The notes under the pieces are model-generated. The model did no database searches. It worked only from the letters and a program-made list of their open reading frames with translations, and was not told the DNA's origin. This document shows positions 1-10,412 of a stretch of 64,000 bases of DNA, one piece after another. Position numbers and translations under genes: made by a program. The DNA is from Bacteroidota bacterium. GTDB taxonomy: Bacteria; Bacteroidota; Rhodothermia; Rhodothermales; JANQRZ01. The DNA is taken from contig JBCDKT010000003.1 in the NCBI GenBank assembly GCA_038746285.1, forward strand, positions 1 to 64,000, read 5' to 3'. The number at the start of each line of letters is the position of its first letter. Within the stretch, counting starts at the first letter, position 1.

Positions 1-3
1 CTA

Positions 4-166
4 AGAAACTGTTTGGTGAACGAAAGTCGCGGCCTGCGACCGGCTACGGCCACCCGCTGCGGCGTCGCGCTCCATCGCCGATGCCTCGGCATCGGCTGCT
101 TCGCGCTCCTTGCGGCGGTCGGCCTCGCTCGGTCTCGGCTTCCCGCTCCTTCCCCAAACAGTTTCT
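4..166. repeat. MITE-like element with 13-bp terminal inverted repeats
   Basis: The element is bounded by a perfect 13-bp inverted repeat, agaaactgtttgg at 4-16 and ccaaacagtttct at 154-166. The roughly 137-bp interior is GC-rich. The ends resemble insertion-sequence termini of the IS5 type, but this is only a resemblance: no transposase and no convincing target duplication is visible. A 66-codon frame crosses it on the minus strand and is probably not a gene. A similar-sized element with different ends lies at 21058-21167. Confidence 0.6.
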
Positions 167-359
167 GAAGAGACGTAGCCCGAGCTGCGGCGATGCAGCA
201 CAACGCGGCAGGCAACGTTCGGGGCCGTGCGTAGGCCGTTGAGGATTCGTCAAACACAGCCCAGGCGCTCGCGTGAGCCGATTGGAAGGGGCTTCTCGTC
301 TTTGATGGGGAAGCGGGGCTGCGGCCCCGGCCTACTCATCGAAAACCGGGAGCCTCCCC
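167..359. other. Intergenic region upstream of the subtilase
   Basis: No gene, RNA or convincing promoter was recognised between the inverted-repeat element and the protease start. A weak gggag purine run lies about 8 bases before the ATG at 360. Confidence 0.4.
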
Positions 360-3300
360 ATGTACCGCGCACTCTTCCTCAGCCTCCTCGCCGCCGTTCT
401 GTTTCTCACGCCCCGCGCTGCCGAGGCGCAGCAGTCCGAGGCCGGCCTTCAGCCGAAGGCGGCGGGCGTGACGATGCCGCTCGCCCGTCCCGACCCCGCC
501 TCCGCCGCACAGCGCGGCATGGCCCCGGACTCCATCCTCTACGACGACGGCAACGCGGTCCCGGACGACGTGATCGGCTTCGGCGACGTCGTCCCGTTCT
601 ACGCCGCCACCCGGTTCACGGCGGGCTCCTCGTTCACGCTCCTCGGTGCGCGCGTCGCCTACCGCACCGAGTTCAGCAGCGCGCCGCTGCTGATCGAGGT
701 CTACGACGACGCAGCCGGGCCGAACAACCCGACGGGCGGCACCCTGCTGTTCTCCGGCACCGCAAACGCGCCGTCGCAGGACGGCCACCTCACCGGGTTC
801 AACTTCGGCGCGCCGGTCGGGCCGTTCGCGGCGGGCGAGTCGTTCTTCATCGTCGTTGGCTTCTCGGGCGTGACCTACCCAATGGGGGCCGACACGCGGG
901 GGACTGGCAACTACACTGGGCGCGGCTTCTTCAGCGGCACCGGCAGCGCGGGCGACTGGACGGCGCTCGGCGATGTGCTCCAGAACGGGCAGGACGACAT
1001 GTGGGTGCTCCGCGCCCTCGGCGAGAACGGCGGCGGCGGCGGGCAAGCGCCCGACATCAACGTCACCCCGTCCAGCCTCTCGGCGTCGCTCAGCCCCGGC
1101 GCGAGCACGACGCTCGACCTCACGATCGGCAACACCGGGGCCGGGTCGCTGACCTGGAGCGCGGCAGCTACGGCCAGCCGCCCCGGCGGTGCGCAGCGCG
1201 AGCCGGCCGTGGCGGTGCTCTACGCCTCGCGGCCCGCGACCTCGGACTTTGCCGCGCTCCGCGAAGTCGTCCAAGACCGCGGCGAGGTCGCCGTAATCGT
1301 CGGCCTCAGCACGGCGTTCCGGCCCGAGGGTGAGTTCGACCGGGCCGACGGCGCCGAGCGCCAGCGCCAGCGGATCGCGGGCGAAGGCGAAGCCCTCCTC
1401 GGGCGGCTTGCGGCATTCGGCGTGCAGAACGTCAAGCGCTTCGAGACGGTGCCCTACGTGGCGATGACGGTCGATGCCGCCGCGCTCGCCGCGCTCGAAG
1501 CCGACCCCGGCGTCTACGCCGTGTACGAGGACGCGTGGCTCGCCCCCTCGCTCGCCGAGAGCACGGGCATCGTCGGGGCACCGGCCGCGTGGCAGCAGGG
1601 GTTCGCCGGGGCCGGGCAGGCCGTCGCCGTCCTCGACACGGGCGTTGACACGGGGCACCCGTTCTTCGGCGGGCGCACCGTGGCCGAGGCCTGCTTCTCG
1701 ACGAACGGCCCCGGCGTCCAGTCCACCTGCCCGAACGGGCAGGGCCAGCAGACCGGGCCGGGCGCGGCAGCGGCGTGCTCGCCCGGCATCGACGGGTGCG
1801 ACCACGGGACGCATGTCGCCGGCATCGCGATGGGGCGCGGCAGCTCGTTCTCCGGCGTCGCCCGCGACGCGAGCCTCATCGCGGTGCAGGTCTTCTCCAT
1901 CCTGACCGACCCGCAGGCGTGCGGTGGGCAATCCGCGTGCGTCAGGACAGCGCAGTCGGACCAGATTCGGGGCCTCGAGTACGTCTACAGCCAGCGCGGC
2001 AATGTTGCCATCGCCTCGGCCAACATGAGCCTCGGCGGCGGGCGCTTCTCGAGCGACTGCGACGCAAGCCCGCTCAAGCCGATCATCGACAACCTCCGCT
2101 CGGCGGGGATCGCCACGGTCATCGCCTCAGGCAACGACGGCTACACCGATGCCATCGGCGAGCCGGCGTGCATCTCGTCGGCCATCGCGGTCGGCTCGAC
2201 GGGCGACGGTTCCGGCGGCTCGATGGCGGACGCGGTCTCGGACTTCTCGAACTCCTCGCCGTCGCTGGACCTCCTCGCGCCCGGCAACTCGATCACGTCC
2301 TCGGTCACCGGCGGCGGGTTCGGGCCGAAGGGGGGGACCTCGATGGCCGCGCCGCACATCGCCGGCGCGTGGGCCGTCCTCAAGGGCCAGCGCCCGCAGG
2401 CGAGCGTCACCGAGATCTTCAACGCCATCGCCTCCACCGGCGTCCCGATCACCGACCCGGGCAACGGCCTCACGCACCCTCGCCTCCAACTCGATGCCGC
2501 GCTCGGCCAGGGCGGTGGCGGCGGGTCGTGGCTCTCGGCCAGCCCCCCGTCCGGCACGACGGCCCCCGGCGCGACCAGCACCGTCACCGTCCGCCTCGAC
2601 GCGTCGAGCCTCGGCGCGGGTACCCACAACGGCACGATCCTCATCACCTCGAACGACCCTGACGAGGCGAGCGTGAGCGTGCCCGTCACGCTGACCGTCG
2701 GCGGCGGCGGCGGAGGGGGCGGCACGGTCCTGACGCACATCCGCGAGGGCGACACCCAGAACACGATCACCGCGCAGACCGGCGGCTACGTCCACGGCAC
2801 GAACGGCTACGACGACACCGGCAAGGCCGTCGCCTTCGCCGTGCCGGGCGGCGGGTCGGGGCAGCTTGCGGGCGTCAGCGTCCGCTTCAGCGCCCGCGCG
2901 GCGACACCCGTGATCGCGTCCTACACGCTCCGGGTCTACGGCGGCACGCCCGCCTCGGGGCCGCAGGGGGCGCCGCTCTTCTCGCAGACCTACAGCCTCG
3001 CCGACATGAACGTGGACGGCGACCCGAACACGCCCTCGCCGCCGACCGAGCACGTCTTCTCGGCTCCCGTCGCGGTCGACGGCTCGTTCTTCGTCGCGGT
3101 CGAGTACCAGACGCCCTACGGCGCAGAGGACTTCAACATCGCCAGCACCGCAGCGCTCGGCGCGGCCTCCGGGTTCGAGTGGGAGCGCTGGAGCGACGGC
3201 TCCTGGAATAACATGTCCGACGCGTGGTTCCAGGGCAGCGACGGCTGGCACATGTGGATCTCCGCGCACATGGGCAACTTCGTCGACACCGAGGCCGAGG

Positions 3301-3575
3301 GTGGCGTCGCCGAGGCCGTCGCGCTCGCGCCGAGCTACCCGAACCCGTTCGCCTCCTCCACGTCGGTCCGCTACGCGCTGCCCCGCCCGGCCGAGGCGCG
3401 GCTCGACGTCTTCGACGCGCTCGGCCGCCGCGTCGCCACGCTCGCCGAGGGCGTGCAGGCAGCCGGCGACCACGAGGCGACCTGGAGCGCCGACGGGCTG
3501 GCGAGCGGCGTCTACGTCCTCCGCCTGAGCGCGGGCGGGACGGTCGAGACGCAGCGTGTGACGCTCGTGCGCTAG
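360..3575 (+). CDS. Secreted S8 (subtilisin-like) serine protease with T9SS sorting domain
   Basis: A 1071-residue secreted subtilase, predicted to be exported by Sec and then by the type IX system to the cell surface or medium. It has a signal peptide (residues 1 to about 24), an N-terminal beta-rich domain (about 55-221) and a glycine linker. The S8 triad is Asp426 (LDTGVD), His482 (HGTHVAG) and Ser661 (GTSMAAP), with oxyanion Asn592. A second beta-rich domain (about 790-975) precedes a C-terminal sorting domain (about 985-1071, starting SYPNPF). Two half-domains flank the protease: residues 231-268 (PDINVTPSS...LTWS) and 722-780 (WLSASPPSG...VTLTV). Together they look like one Ig/BACON-like repeat split by the catalytic domain. 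Substrate is unknown. Confidence 0.93.
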   Translation: MYRALFLSLLAAVLFLTPRAAEAQQSEAGLQPKAAGVTMPLARPDPASAAQRGMAPDSILYDDGNAVPDDVIGFGDVVPFYAATRFTAGSSFTLLGARVAYRTEFSSAPLLIEVYDDAAGPNNPTGGTLLFSGTANAPSQDGHLTGFNFGAPVGPFAAGESFFIVVGFSGVTYPMGADTRGTGNYTGRGFFSGTGSAGDWTALGDVLQNGQDDMWVLRALGENGGGGGQAPDINVTPSSLSASLSPGASTTLDLTIGNTGAGSLTWSAAATASRPGGAQREPAVAVLYASRPATSDFAALREVVQDRGEVAVIVGLSTAFRPEGEFDRADGAERQRQRIAGEGEALLGRLAAFGVQNVKRFETVPYVAMTVDAAALAALEADPGVYAVYEDAWLAPSLAESTGIVGAPAAWQQGFAGAGQAVAVLDTGVDTGHPFFGGRTVAEACFSTNGPGVQSTCPNGQGQQTGPGAAAACSPGIDGCDHGTHVAGIAMGRGSSFSGVARDASLIAVQVFSILTDPQACGGQSACVRTAQSDQIRGLEYVYSQRGNVAIASANMSLGGGRFSSDCDASPLKPIIDNLRSAGIATVIASGNDGYTDAIGEPACISSAIAVGSTGDGSGGSMADAVSDFSNSSPSLDLLAPGNSITSSVTGGGFGPKGGTSMAAPHIAGAWAVLKGQRPQASVTEIFNAIASTGVPITDPGNGLTHPRLQLDAALGQGGGGGSWLSASPPSGTTAPGATSTVTVRLDASSLGAGTHNGTILITSNDPDEASVSVPVTLTVGGGGGGGGTVLTHIREGDTQNTITAQTGGYVHGTNGYDDTGKAVAFAVPGGGSGQLAGVSVRFSARAATPVIASYTLRVYGGTPASGPQGAPLFSQTYSLADMNVDGDPNTPSPPTEHVFSAPVAVDGSFFVAVEYQTPYGAEDFNIASTAALGAASGFEWERWSDGSWNNMSDAWFQGSDGWHMWISAHMGNFVDTEAEGGVAEAVALAPSYPNPFASSTSVRYALPRPAEARLDVFDALGRRVATLAEGVQAAGDHEATWSADGLASGVYVLRLSAGGTVETQRVTLVR

Positions 3576-3628
3576 CCGTAGCTGGCTGCGGGCGGGACAA
3601 GCTCGGTGCGGAGCCTGCCCGCGCCCGG

Positions 3629-3657
3629 ACCCGCCGGACCCTCGCGGTTCGGCGGGT
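3629..3657. terminator. Hairpin between convergent genes
   Basis: A 12-bp stem (3629-3640 with 3646-3657, one G.U pair) encloses a 5-base loop and is followed by a pyrimidine-rich stretch. It lies between the protease stop and the aspS stop, so it probably terminates one or both convergent transcripts. Confidence 0.6.
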
Positions 3658-3666
3658 TCTTCGGTT

Positions 3667-5487
<1,821 letters not shown>

Positions 5488-5525
5488 GGCGCTTCGGGTG
5501 TAGCGTGGTCGGGTGTGCGAGCGGC

Positions 5526-5533
5526 GAAAGTTA
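5526..5533 (-). promoter_or_regulatory. Candidate -7 box for aspS
   Basis: TAACTTTC on the minus strand matches 7 of 8 positions of the Bacteroidota -7 consensus TAnnTTTG. No TTG was seen at the usual upstream spacing. Confidence 0.3.
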
Positions 5534-5575
5534 TGGGGACGGCGCGAGGGGGCGTGGGGAGGATAGAGAATAGGG

Positions 5576-5620
5576 GATGGAAAATGGCGTGCCATCCTCC
5601 ATCTTCAACCCTCCATCTTC
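5576..5620. repeat. Imperfect hairpin and direct repeat upstream of meaB
   Basis: Arms gatggaaaatggc (5576-5588) and gccatcctccatc (5591-5603) are inverted repeats with 11 of 13 positions matching. The octamer ccatcttc recurs at 5599-5606 and 5613-5620. The tract is AT-richer than its surroundings and ends about 30 bases before the meaB start. Confidence 0.5.
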
Positions 5621-5648
5621 GACACTGCCACGCTCTATCTTCTGCGCC

Positions 5649-6605
5649 ATGTCCCGCCCCGATTCCGCCACCCTTGCCGCTGCCGTCCGCGATGGGCAGC
5701 GCCGCGCCGTCGCCCGCGCCATCACACGGGTTGAGAACGGGCTGTCCGGATCTGCTGGCCTCGTGGATGCGCTCTATCCACACACCGGCGAGGCATGGCG
5801 GCTCGGGATCACGGGGCCTCCGGGTGCGGGCAAGTCGACCCTCACCGACCGGCTGATCGGGTCGATGCGCGAGGCGGGGGAGACAGTCGGCGTGGTCGCC
5901 GTCGATCCGTCGAGCCCGTTCACGGGCGGCGCGCTTCTCGGCGACCGCGTCCGCTTCGGCGAGCGGCTGGGCGACGACGGGGTGTTCTACCGCAGCCTCG
6001 CCGCACGGGGCGCGGGCGGTGGTCTCTCGGAGTCGACCGAGGCCGCGTGCGACATGCTCGACGCCGCCGGGTTCAGCCGGGTGGTCGTCGAGACGGTCGG
6101 GGTCGGACAGGGCGAGCTCGACGTGGCCGAGGCGGCCGACACGGTCGTGGTCGTCCTCGTGCCTGAGAGCGGCGACGTGGTGCAGGCGATGAAGGCCGGG
6201 CTCATGGAGATCGCCGACGTGTTCTGCGTCAACAAGGCCGACCACCCCGAGGCCGACGCGCTTGTCGGCGCGCTTCGCTCGATGCTCCGGCTGCGCGCCC
6301 ACGACGAGGCGACCTGGATGCCGCCGGTGGTGAAGACCGTCGCCACGCAGGCGGAGGGGCTGGACGCTCTCGCCGAGGCGATGCAGGAGCACCGCGACTG
6401 GCTGGGCGAGGACCGCTGGCAGGCCGCCCGCGACGACCGCCTCCGCCGCCGCGTCCGCCGCCTCGTCGAGGCCGGCTGGCAGCGACGCTTCTGGACCCCG
6501 GAGCGCCGTGCCACCCTCCGCGACGCCATCGCCACGCTCGGCAGCGAGGACCGCGCCCCGCACGCCCTCGCCGCCCACATCCTCGCCGGGTCCCCGAGAC
6601 CGTAG
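5649..6605 (+). CDS. meaB: MeaB-type G3E GTPase, methylmalonyl-CoA mutase chaperone
   Basis: GTPase of the MeaB/ArgK group that loads and protects the B12 cofactor of acyl-CoA mutases, usually methylmalonyl-CoA mutase, in the cytoplasm. The 318-residue product has a Walker A motif GPPGAGKST around Lys62, the family segment DPSSPFTGGALLGDR, the ETVGVGQ switch region and the NKAD guanine-specificity motif. Length is typical. The frame is open 24 codons upstream, but that part is repeat sequence, so the ATG at 5649 is preferred. A mutase gene normally lies nearby; none is in this window. It is divergent from aspS. Confidence 0.93.
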   Translation: MSRPDSATLAAAVRDGQRRAVARAITRVENGLSGSAGLVDALYPHTGEAWRLGITGPPGAGKSTLTDRLIGSMREAGETVGVVAVDPSSPFTGGALLGDRVRFGERLGDDGVFYRSLAARGAGGGLSESTEAACDMLDAAGFSRVVVETVGVGQGELDVAEAADTVVVVLVPESGDVVQAMKAGLMEIADVFCVNKADHPEADALVGALRSMLRLRAHDEATWMPPVVKTVATQAEGLDALAEAMQEHRDWLGEDRWQAARDDRLRRRVRRLVEAGWQRRFWTPERRATLRDAIATLGSEDRAPHALAAHILAGSPRP

Positions 6606-6675
6606 GGGCGCAGCACCGCTGCGCCCTGGTCGGGGTTGGAGCGAACCCTCGGGCGCGGCACCGCCGCGCCCCTAC
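6602..6675. repeat. GTAGGGGCG...CGCCCCTAC inverted-repeat element
   Basis: Left arm 6602-6626 begins gtaggggcgcagc and right arm 6651-6675 ends gccgcgcccctac; each arm can also fold on itself. The core resembles the hairpins at 8579-8601 and 61123-61150. It overlaps the last codon of meaB and may double as a terminator. Confidence 0.6.
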
Positions 6676-6925
6676 GCCTGCCAGGACCACATACCGTCTC
6701 GCTCTGCTGATTATCCCTCGGTCCACCGTCTTCTGTCTACCGTCCTCTGTCTGCCGTCCTCTGTCCTCCGAAACAGGGCACTTCGGTGCGGCTCGGTGCG
6801 AACGGCGCGGCTCCGCCCGTTGCCGAAGGGAGCGGATGCGGCACCGCCGCCCCGTTCATGCTATCTTCTCTACGCTTGCGCCGCCCCTGACCGGGGCGCT
6901 CCTCTCACTAGACCGGGCACGCCCT
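6606..6925. other. Intergenic region, repeats only
   Basis: About 320 bases between meaB and the peptide transporter. It holds the inverted-repeat element (to 6675) and the 14-bp tandem array at 6723-6764. A TATCTTCT box at 6862-6869 is a weak promoter candidate. No gene was recognised. Confidence 0.5.
6723..6764. repeat. Three tandem copies of a 14-bp unit
   Basis: Units at 6723-6736, 6737-6750 and 6751-6764 read ccaccgtcttctgt, ctaccgtcctctgt and ctgccgtcctctgt. The pyrimidine-rich array lies about 160 bases upstream of the transporter start. Confidence 0.7.
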
Positions 6926-8551
6926 ATGGCCAAAGACCCCAACGCCGAAGCCTCCACCGACCTCGCCGCGCACGAGATAGCCGGCGCGAGCGCCGCTGCC
7001 GGTGCCGTCGGGGCGAACGACACGCGCTTCTTCGGTCACCCGCTCGGGCTGTCGAACCTCTTCTTTACCGAGCTCTTCGAGCGCTTCTCCTACTACGGGA
7101 TGCGCGCGCTCCTCGTCCTCTTCATGACGGCCGCGACCGTCGATGGCGGCCTGGGCTACGACGTGGCGAAGTCGTCGCTCATCTACGGGATGTACACCTC
7201 GCTCGTCTACCTCGTCAACCTCCCGGGCGGGTGGATCGCAGACCGCCTGCTCGGGCAGCGCCGGAGCGTACTCGTCGGCGGCATCATCATCGCCGCCGGG
7301 CACTTCACGATGGCGATCCCGACGACGCTGTTCTTCTTCGCCGGGCTGGGGCTGATCGTGATCGGGACGGGCCTCTTGAAGCCGAACATCTCGGTGATGG
7401 TCGGGCAGCTCTACTCGCCGCAGGACGCCCGCCGCGACGCCGGGTTCACGATCTTCTACATGGGAATCAACATGGGTGCCTTCGCGGCCCCGCTCGTCTG
7501 CGGCGCGCTCGCGGTCAACTACGGCTGGCACTACGGCTTCGCCGCGGCCGGCGTCGGCATGACGGTCGGGATGATCGTCTACGTCCTCTTCGGCAAGCAG
7601 ATCAGCAACGTCGGCTCGCTGACGGCCGAGGCGGAACGCGAGAAGTCGGCCTCGTCGTCGATGTTCGTCAAGGGGCTCCTCGGCGTGCTCGTGCTCGTCG
7701 GCGGGATCTACGGGCTGATGGCGGCCGGGATCGTGCCGGCGAGCGAGGAGGGCGTCACGGCGGTCTACACGGTGCTGCTCCTTGTCATCGTGGGCGGCCT
7801 CTTCGGCTGGCTCTACACGCGCGACTACTGGACCAACGTCGAGCGCAAGCGGCTCTACCTCATCGGGCTCCTCTTCGTCGGCGCGGCCGTCTTCTGGGCG
7901 GCGTTCGAGCAGGCCGGCTCCAGCCTCAACCTCTTCGCCGAGCGCTCGACGGATCGCGGGCTGCCGGACTGGCTGGCCTGGCTGCCGGGTCTGGAGACGC
8001 TCGCCGACGGCGTGCGCGGCATCCCGACGGCGTGGTTCCAGTCGGCCAACGCTTTCTTCATCTTCACGATTGCCCCCGCCGTCGCCGCGCTCTGGGTGTG
8101 GCTCGGGCGGCGCGGCAAGGACCCGTCGTCCCCGACCAAGTTCGGCATCGGCCTGACGCTGCTCGGGTCGGGCTTCCTCGTGATGGTCGTCGCGGGCGGC
8201 GCGGCGGCCGGCGGCGCGCAGGTCTCGCCGTGGTGGTGGCTCGTCCTGACCTACCTCCTCCACACGCTCGGCGAACTGACGCTCTCGCCGGTCGGCCTGA
8301 GCGCGATGACCAAGCTCGCCCCGGCGCGCGTCTCGTCGCTGATGATGGGCGTGTGGTTCCTCGGAGCGTCGGTCGGCAACTTTGTCGCGGGCTACATCGC
8401 CTCGTTCTACGACACGATGGCGCTGCCCAGCTTCATGGGCCTCGTCGCCGCGATTGCCATCGGCGCGGGCGTCGTGTTCTTCTTCGCCGCCGGCCCGTTC
8501 AAGCGGATGATGGCAAAGGCCGAGGAGGCCCCCGTCGTGGCTGGCTCCTGA
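6926..8551 (+). CDS. POT/PTR-family proton-coupled peptide transporter
   Basis: Inner-membrane major facilitator superfamily protein of the proton-dependent oligopeptide transporter family, predicted to import di- and tripeptides with protons. The 541-residue product carries the family signature TELFERFSYYGMR (about residues 48-60) and many hydrophobic helices, with GTGLLKPNISVMVGQLY as the second PTR signature region and a long extramembrane stretch near the middle. The frame is open 30 codons upstream, but ATG at 6926 gives the expected cytoplasmic N terminus. It is followed by dut after a short gap containing a hairpin. Substrate range is inferred from the family only. Confidence 0.92.
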   Translation: MAKDPNAEASTDLAAHEIAGASAAAGAVGANDTRFFGHPLGLSNLFFTELFERFSYYGMRALLVLFMTAATVDGGLGYDVAKSSLIYGMYTSLVYLVNLPGGWIADRLLGQRRSVLVGGIIIAAGHFTMAIPTTLFFFAGLGLIVIGTGLLKPNISVMVGQLYSPQDARRDAGFTIFYMGINMGAFAAPLVCGALAVNYGWHYGFAAAGVGMTVGMIVYVLFGKQISNVGSLTAEAEREKSASSSMFVKGLLGVLVLVGGIYGLMAAGIVPASEEGVTAVYTVLLLVIVGGLFGWLYTRDYWTNVERKRLYLIGLLFVGAAVFWAAFEQAGSSLNLFAERSTDRGLPDWLAWLPGLETLADGVRGIPTAWFQSANAFFIFTIAPAVAALWVWLGRRGKDPSSPTKFGIGLTLLGSGFLVMVVAGGAAAGGAQVSPWWWLVLTYLLHTLGELTLSPVGLSAMTKLAPARVSSLMMGVWFLGASVGNFVAGYIASFYDTMALPSFMGLVAAIAIGAGVVFFFAAGPFKRMMAKAEEAPVVAGS

Positions 8552-8578
8552 CAGCCTCACCGTTTCATGCTCTTCGTA

Positions 8579-8601
8579 GGGGCGACGTACTGCGTCGCCC
8601 C
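8579..8601. terminator. GGGGCGACG hairpin after the transporter gene
   Basis: A perfect 9-bp stem (8579-8587 with 8593-8601) encloses a 5-base loop, preceded by gta. It belongs to the GTAGGGG...CCCC type also seen at 6602-6675 and 61123-61150. It lies 17 bases before the dut start, so it could attenuate read-through into dut. Confidence 0.5.
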
Positions 8602-8618
8602 CACCTCTTTCTCGTCCC

Positions 8619-9074
8619 ATGACCGATCCCATCCGCGTCCCCGTCGAAATTCTCTCGCACGGCGAGGGCCTCGCCCTTCCCGCCCACGCCACCGAAAATG
8701 CAGCGGGCCTCGACCTTCGCGCTGCGGTGCACGAGCCCGTCGCTCTCGCCCCCGGTATGCACGCGCTCATCCCGACGGGCCTCAAGCTCGCCCTGCCGCG
8801 CGGCACCGAAGGGCAGGTCCGCCCCCGCAGCGGCCTCGCCATGCGCCACGGCGTCACCGTCCTCAACAGCCCCGGCACGATCGACGCCGACTACCGGGGC
8901 GAGGTGAAGGTCCTACTCGTCAACCACGGCCTGGAGACGTTCACCGTAGAGCGCGGCGAGCGCATCGCCCAACTCGTCGTGGCGCGGTACGAGCAGGTCG
9001 AGTTGGTGCGGGAGGCGGAACTGGAAGAGACGGCACGCGGGACGGGGGGCTTCGGTCACACGGGGCGGGCGTAG
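8619..9074 (+). CDS. dut: dUTP diphosphatase
   Basis: Trimeric cytoplasmic dUTPase that hydrolyses dUTP to dUMP and pyrophosphate, keeping uracil out of DNA and feeding dTMP synthesis. The 151-residue product shows all five family motifs in order: AGLDLRAA (about 28), RPRSGLA (about 67-73), the uridine-binding region [13 protein letters not shown] (about 83-95), [10 protein letters not shown] (about 111-120) and the C-terminal P-loop-like [10 protein letters not shown]. Length is typical. The 3' end faces the minus-strand polysaccharide locus across about 70 bases with no clear strong terminator. Confidence 0.97.
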   Translation: MTDPIRVPVEILSHGEGLALPAHATENAAGLDLRAAVHEPVALAPGMHALIPTGLKLALPRGTEGQVRPRSGLAMRHGVTVLNSPGTIDADYRGEVKVLLVNHGLETFTVERGERIAQLVVARYEQVELVREAELEETARGTGGFGHTGRA

Positions 9075-9144
9075 ACGATCCGGCACCGGAGCCGTGCTTC
9101 CAGCCCTCCCCTCAACCTGGTCGATGCGGGAGGAGAGCGCAAGG

Positions 9145-10395
9145 CTAAGCCTCGACGGTGTGGAATGCCTTCTGGTCGCGGGGTAGGACGTTGAGTGCGG
9201 TCAGCACGGTCTGGGCGACGGGATGGGCGCGGCGGTCGGCGCGGCGCAGCCCGGCCTGGAACGCGCTCCACATCGACTCGGCAAAGCGCTCCGGGGCCCA
9301 GCCTTCTACGATCTCTTGCGAGCGCGTCCCCATCGCTGTCCGGTCTGCCGCCGGGTCGGCTACCCGAAGCAAAGCCTCGGTGAGTGCCTCGGCCGAGGTC
9401 GGGTCGAAGGTGAAGCCGTTCTCGCCATCGCGGACTAGGTCGCGCGCGCAGCCCGCACCCGTCGAGACGATGACCGGCAGGCCCGCCGCCATCGCCTCGT
9501 TTACGACGAGCGCCCACTGGTCGGCGAGCGCTGGGTGGACGAACGCGCCGGCACGGGCGTAGTAGTGCGGCAACTCGTCGATCTGCCGAAACCCGCAGAA
9601 CGCGACGCCTTCGATGCCGCGCTCGGCGACGAGCCCTTCGAGGTCCGGCCGGAGCACGCCGTCGCCGAGCATGAGCAGCCGCCAGGGGGCGTGGCCGAGC
9701 GCGTTCGCCCGCCTGCGGTACGCGCCGTAGGCCAGGAGGAGCCGGTCGAGGTTTTTGCGTGGGATGAAGCGGTTGGAGGCAAGGAAGAACGGCGCATCGC
9801 CGGCAAGACCGGGAAGCGAAGGCGGGGACGAAAGCGCGCGCGACGCGTCCGCCGCCTGGCGGAAATAGGCGTTGTCGACGGCGTTGTACTTCTCGAAGAC
9901 GACCGATGCCGGCAGGCCGAGCTTCTCGGTGTAGGCCCGCTGCGGCGTCCCGCCCACGATCGCGGCGTCGAACTGCCGCACGATGAGCGACTTCACGCGC
10001 TCGCGCCACCCGACGCGCTCGGCGTCGTCTTCCTTCGTCGCTTGCATCAGCACGGCGGCGCGCCGGTTCCGGCGGCACCACAGCAGGGCAGCCCGTGCGT
10101 CGGGGTAGCCGTAGCTCATGATCGCCACGCCGTCCGGACGGAGCCGGTCGAGCGTGTCGAGCGTCGCGCGGTGCATCTCGGCAGGTGGGATGGCCTCGAA
10201 CACGCCGTCGGGGAAGACCTGCTCGCGGCGGAAGGGCGTCGCTCCAGACTCGACCCTCCACTCGTAGAGCGCGTCGTCCCCGGCGGTTTCCAGTCCCACA
10301 ACCTCAACATCGTGCTCGGCGAAGAGCGTGTGGGTGGCGCAGAGACGGGCGAGGTGGAGCGGGCCGAAGCGGGGCCACTGGATGCAGAGACGCAT
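9145..10395 (-). CDS. GT4-like glycosyltransferase
   Basis: Retaining GT-B glycosyltransferase of the family 4 type, last gene of the minus-strand polysaccharide locus. The 416-residue product has an N-terminal acceptor-side domain and a C-terminal nucleotide-sugar domain. Visible are the family segment SNRFIPRKNLDRLL in mid-protein and the C-terminal stretch EAMAAGLPVIVSTGAGC followed by RDGENGFTF, the usual EX7E-type donor site. The frame is open 39 codons further upstream, but that part overlaps the preceding gene and the ATG at 10395 starts a normal GT N terminus (MRLCIQWPRF). Donor and acceptor sugars cannot be told. Confidence 0.88.
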   Translation of the reverse strand: MRLCIQWPRFGPLHLARLCATHTLFAEHDVEVVGLETAGDDALYEWRVESGATPFRREQVFPDGVFEAIPPAEMHRATLDTLDRLRPDGVAIMSYGYPDARAALLWCRRNRRAAVLMQATKEDDAERVGWRERVKSLIVRQFDAAIVGGTPQRAYTEKLGLPASVVFEKYNAVDNAYFRQAADASRALSSPPSLPGLAGDAPFFLASNRFIPRKNLDRLLLAYGAYRRRANALGHAPWRLLMLGDGVLRPDLEGLVAERGIEGVAFCGFRQIDELPHYYARAGAFVHPALADQWALVVNEAMAAGLPVIVSTGAGCARDLVRDGENGFTFDPTSAEALTEALLRVADPAADRTAMGTRSQEIVEGWAPERFAESMWSAFQAGLRRADRRAHPVAQTVLTALNVLPRDQKAFHTVEA

Positions 10396-10412
10396 GAGAG
10401 CAGGACGTGTGG

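Noticed and set aside
1-201. A 66-codon minus-strand frame as a gene
   Set aside because: It lies almost wholly inside the inverted-repeat element, so it is more likely repeat sequence.
336-1931. Long minus-strand frame opposite the subtilase gene
   Set aside because: It is a shadow of the high-GC plus-strand gene, with Arg/Gly/Ala-rich sequence and no recognisable domain; the plus-strand frame has a complete protease.
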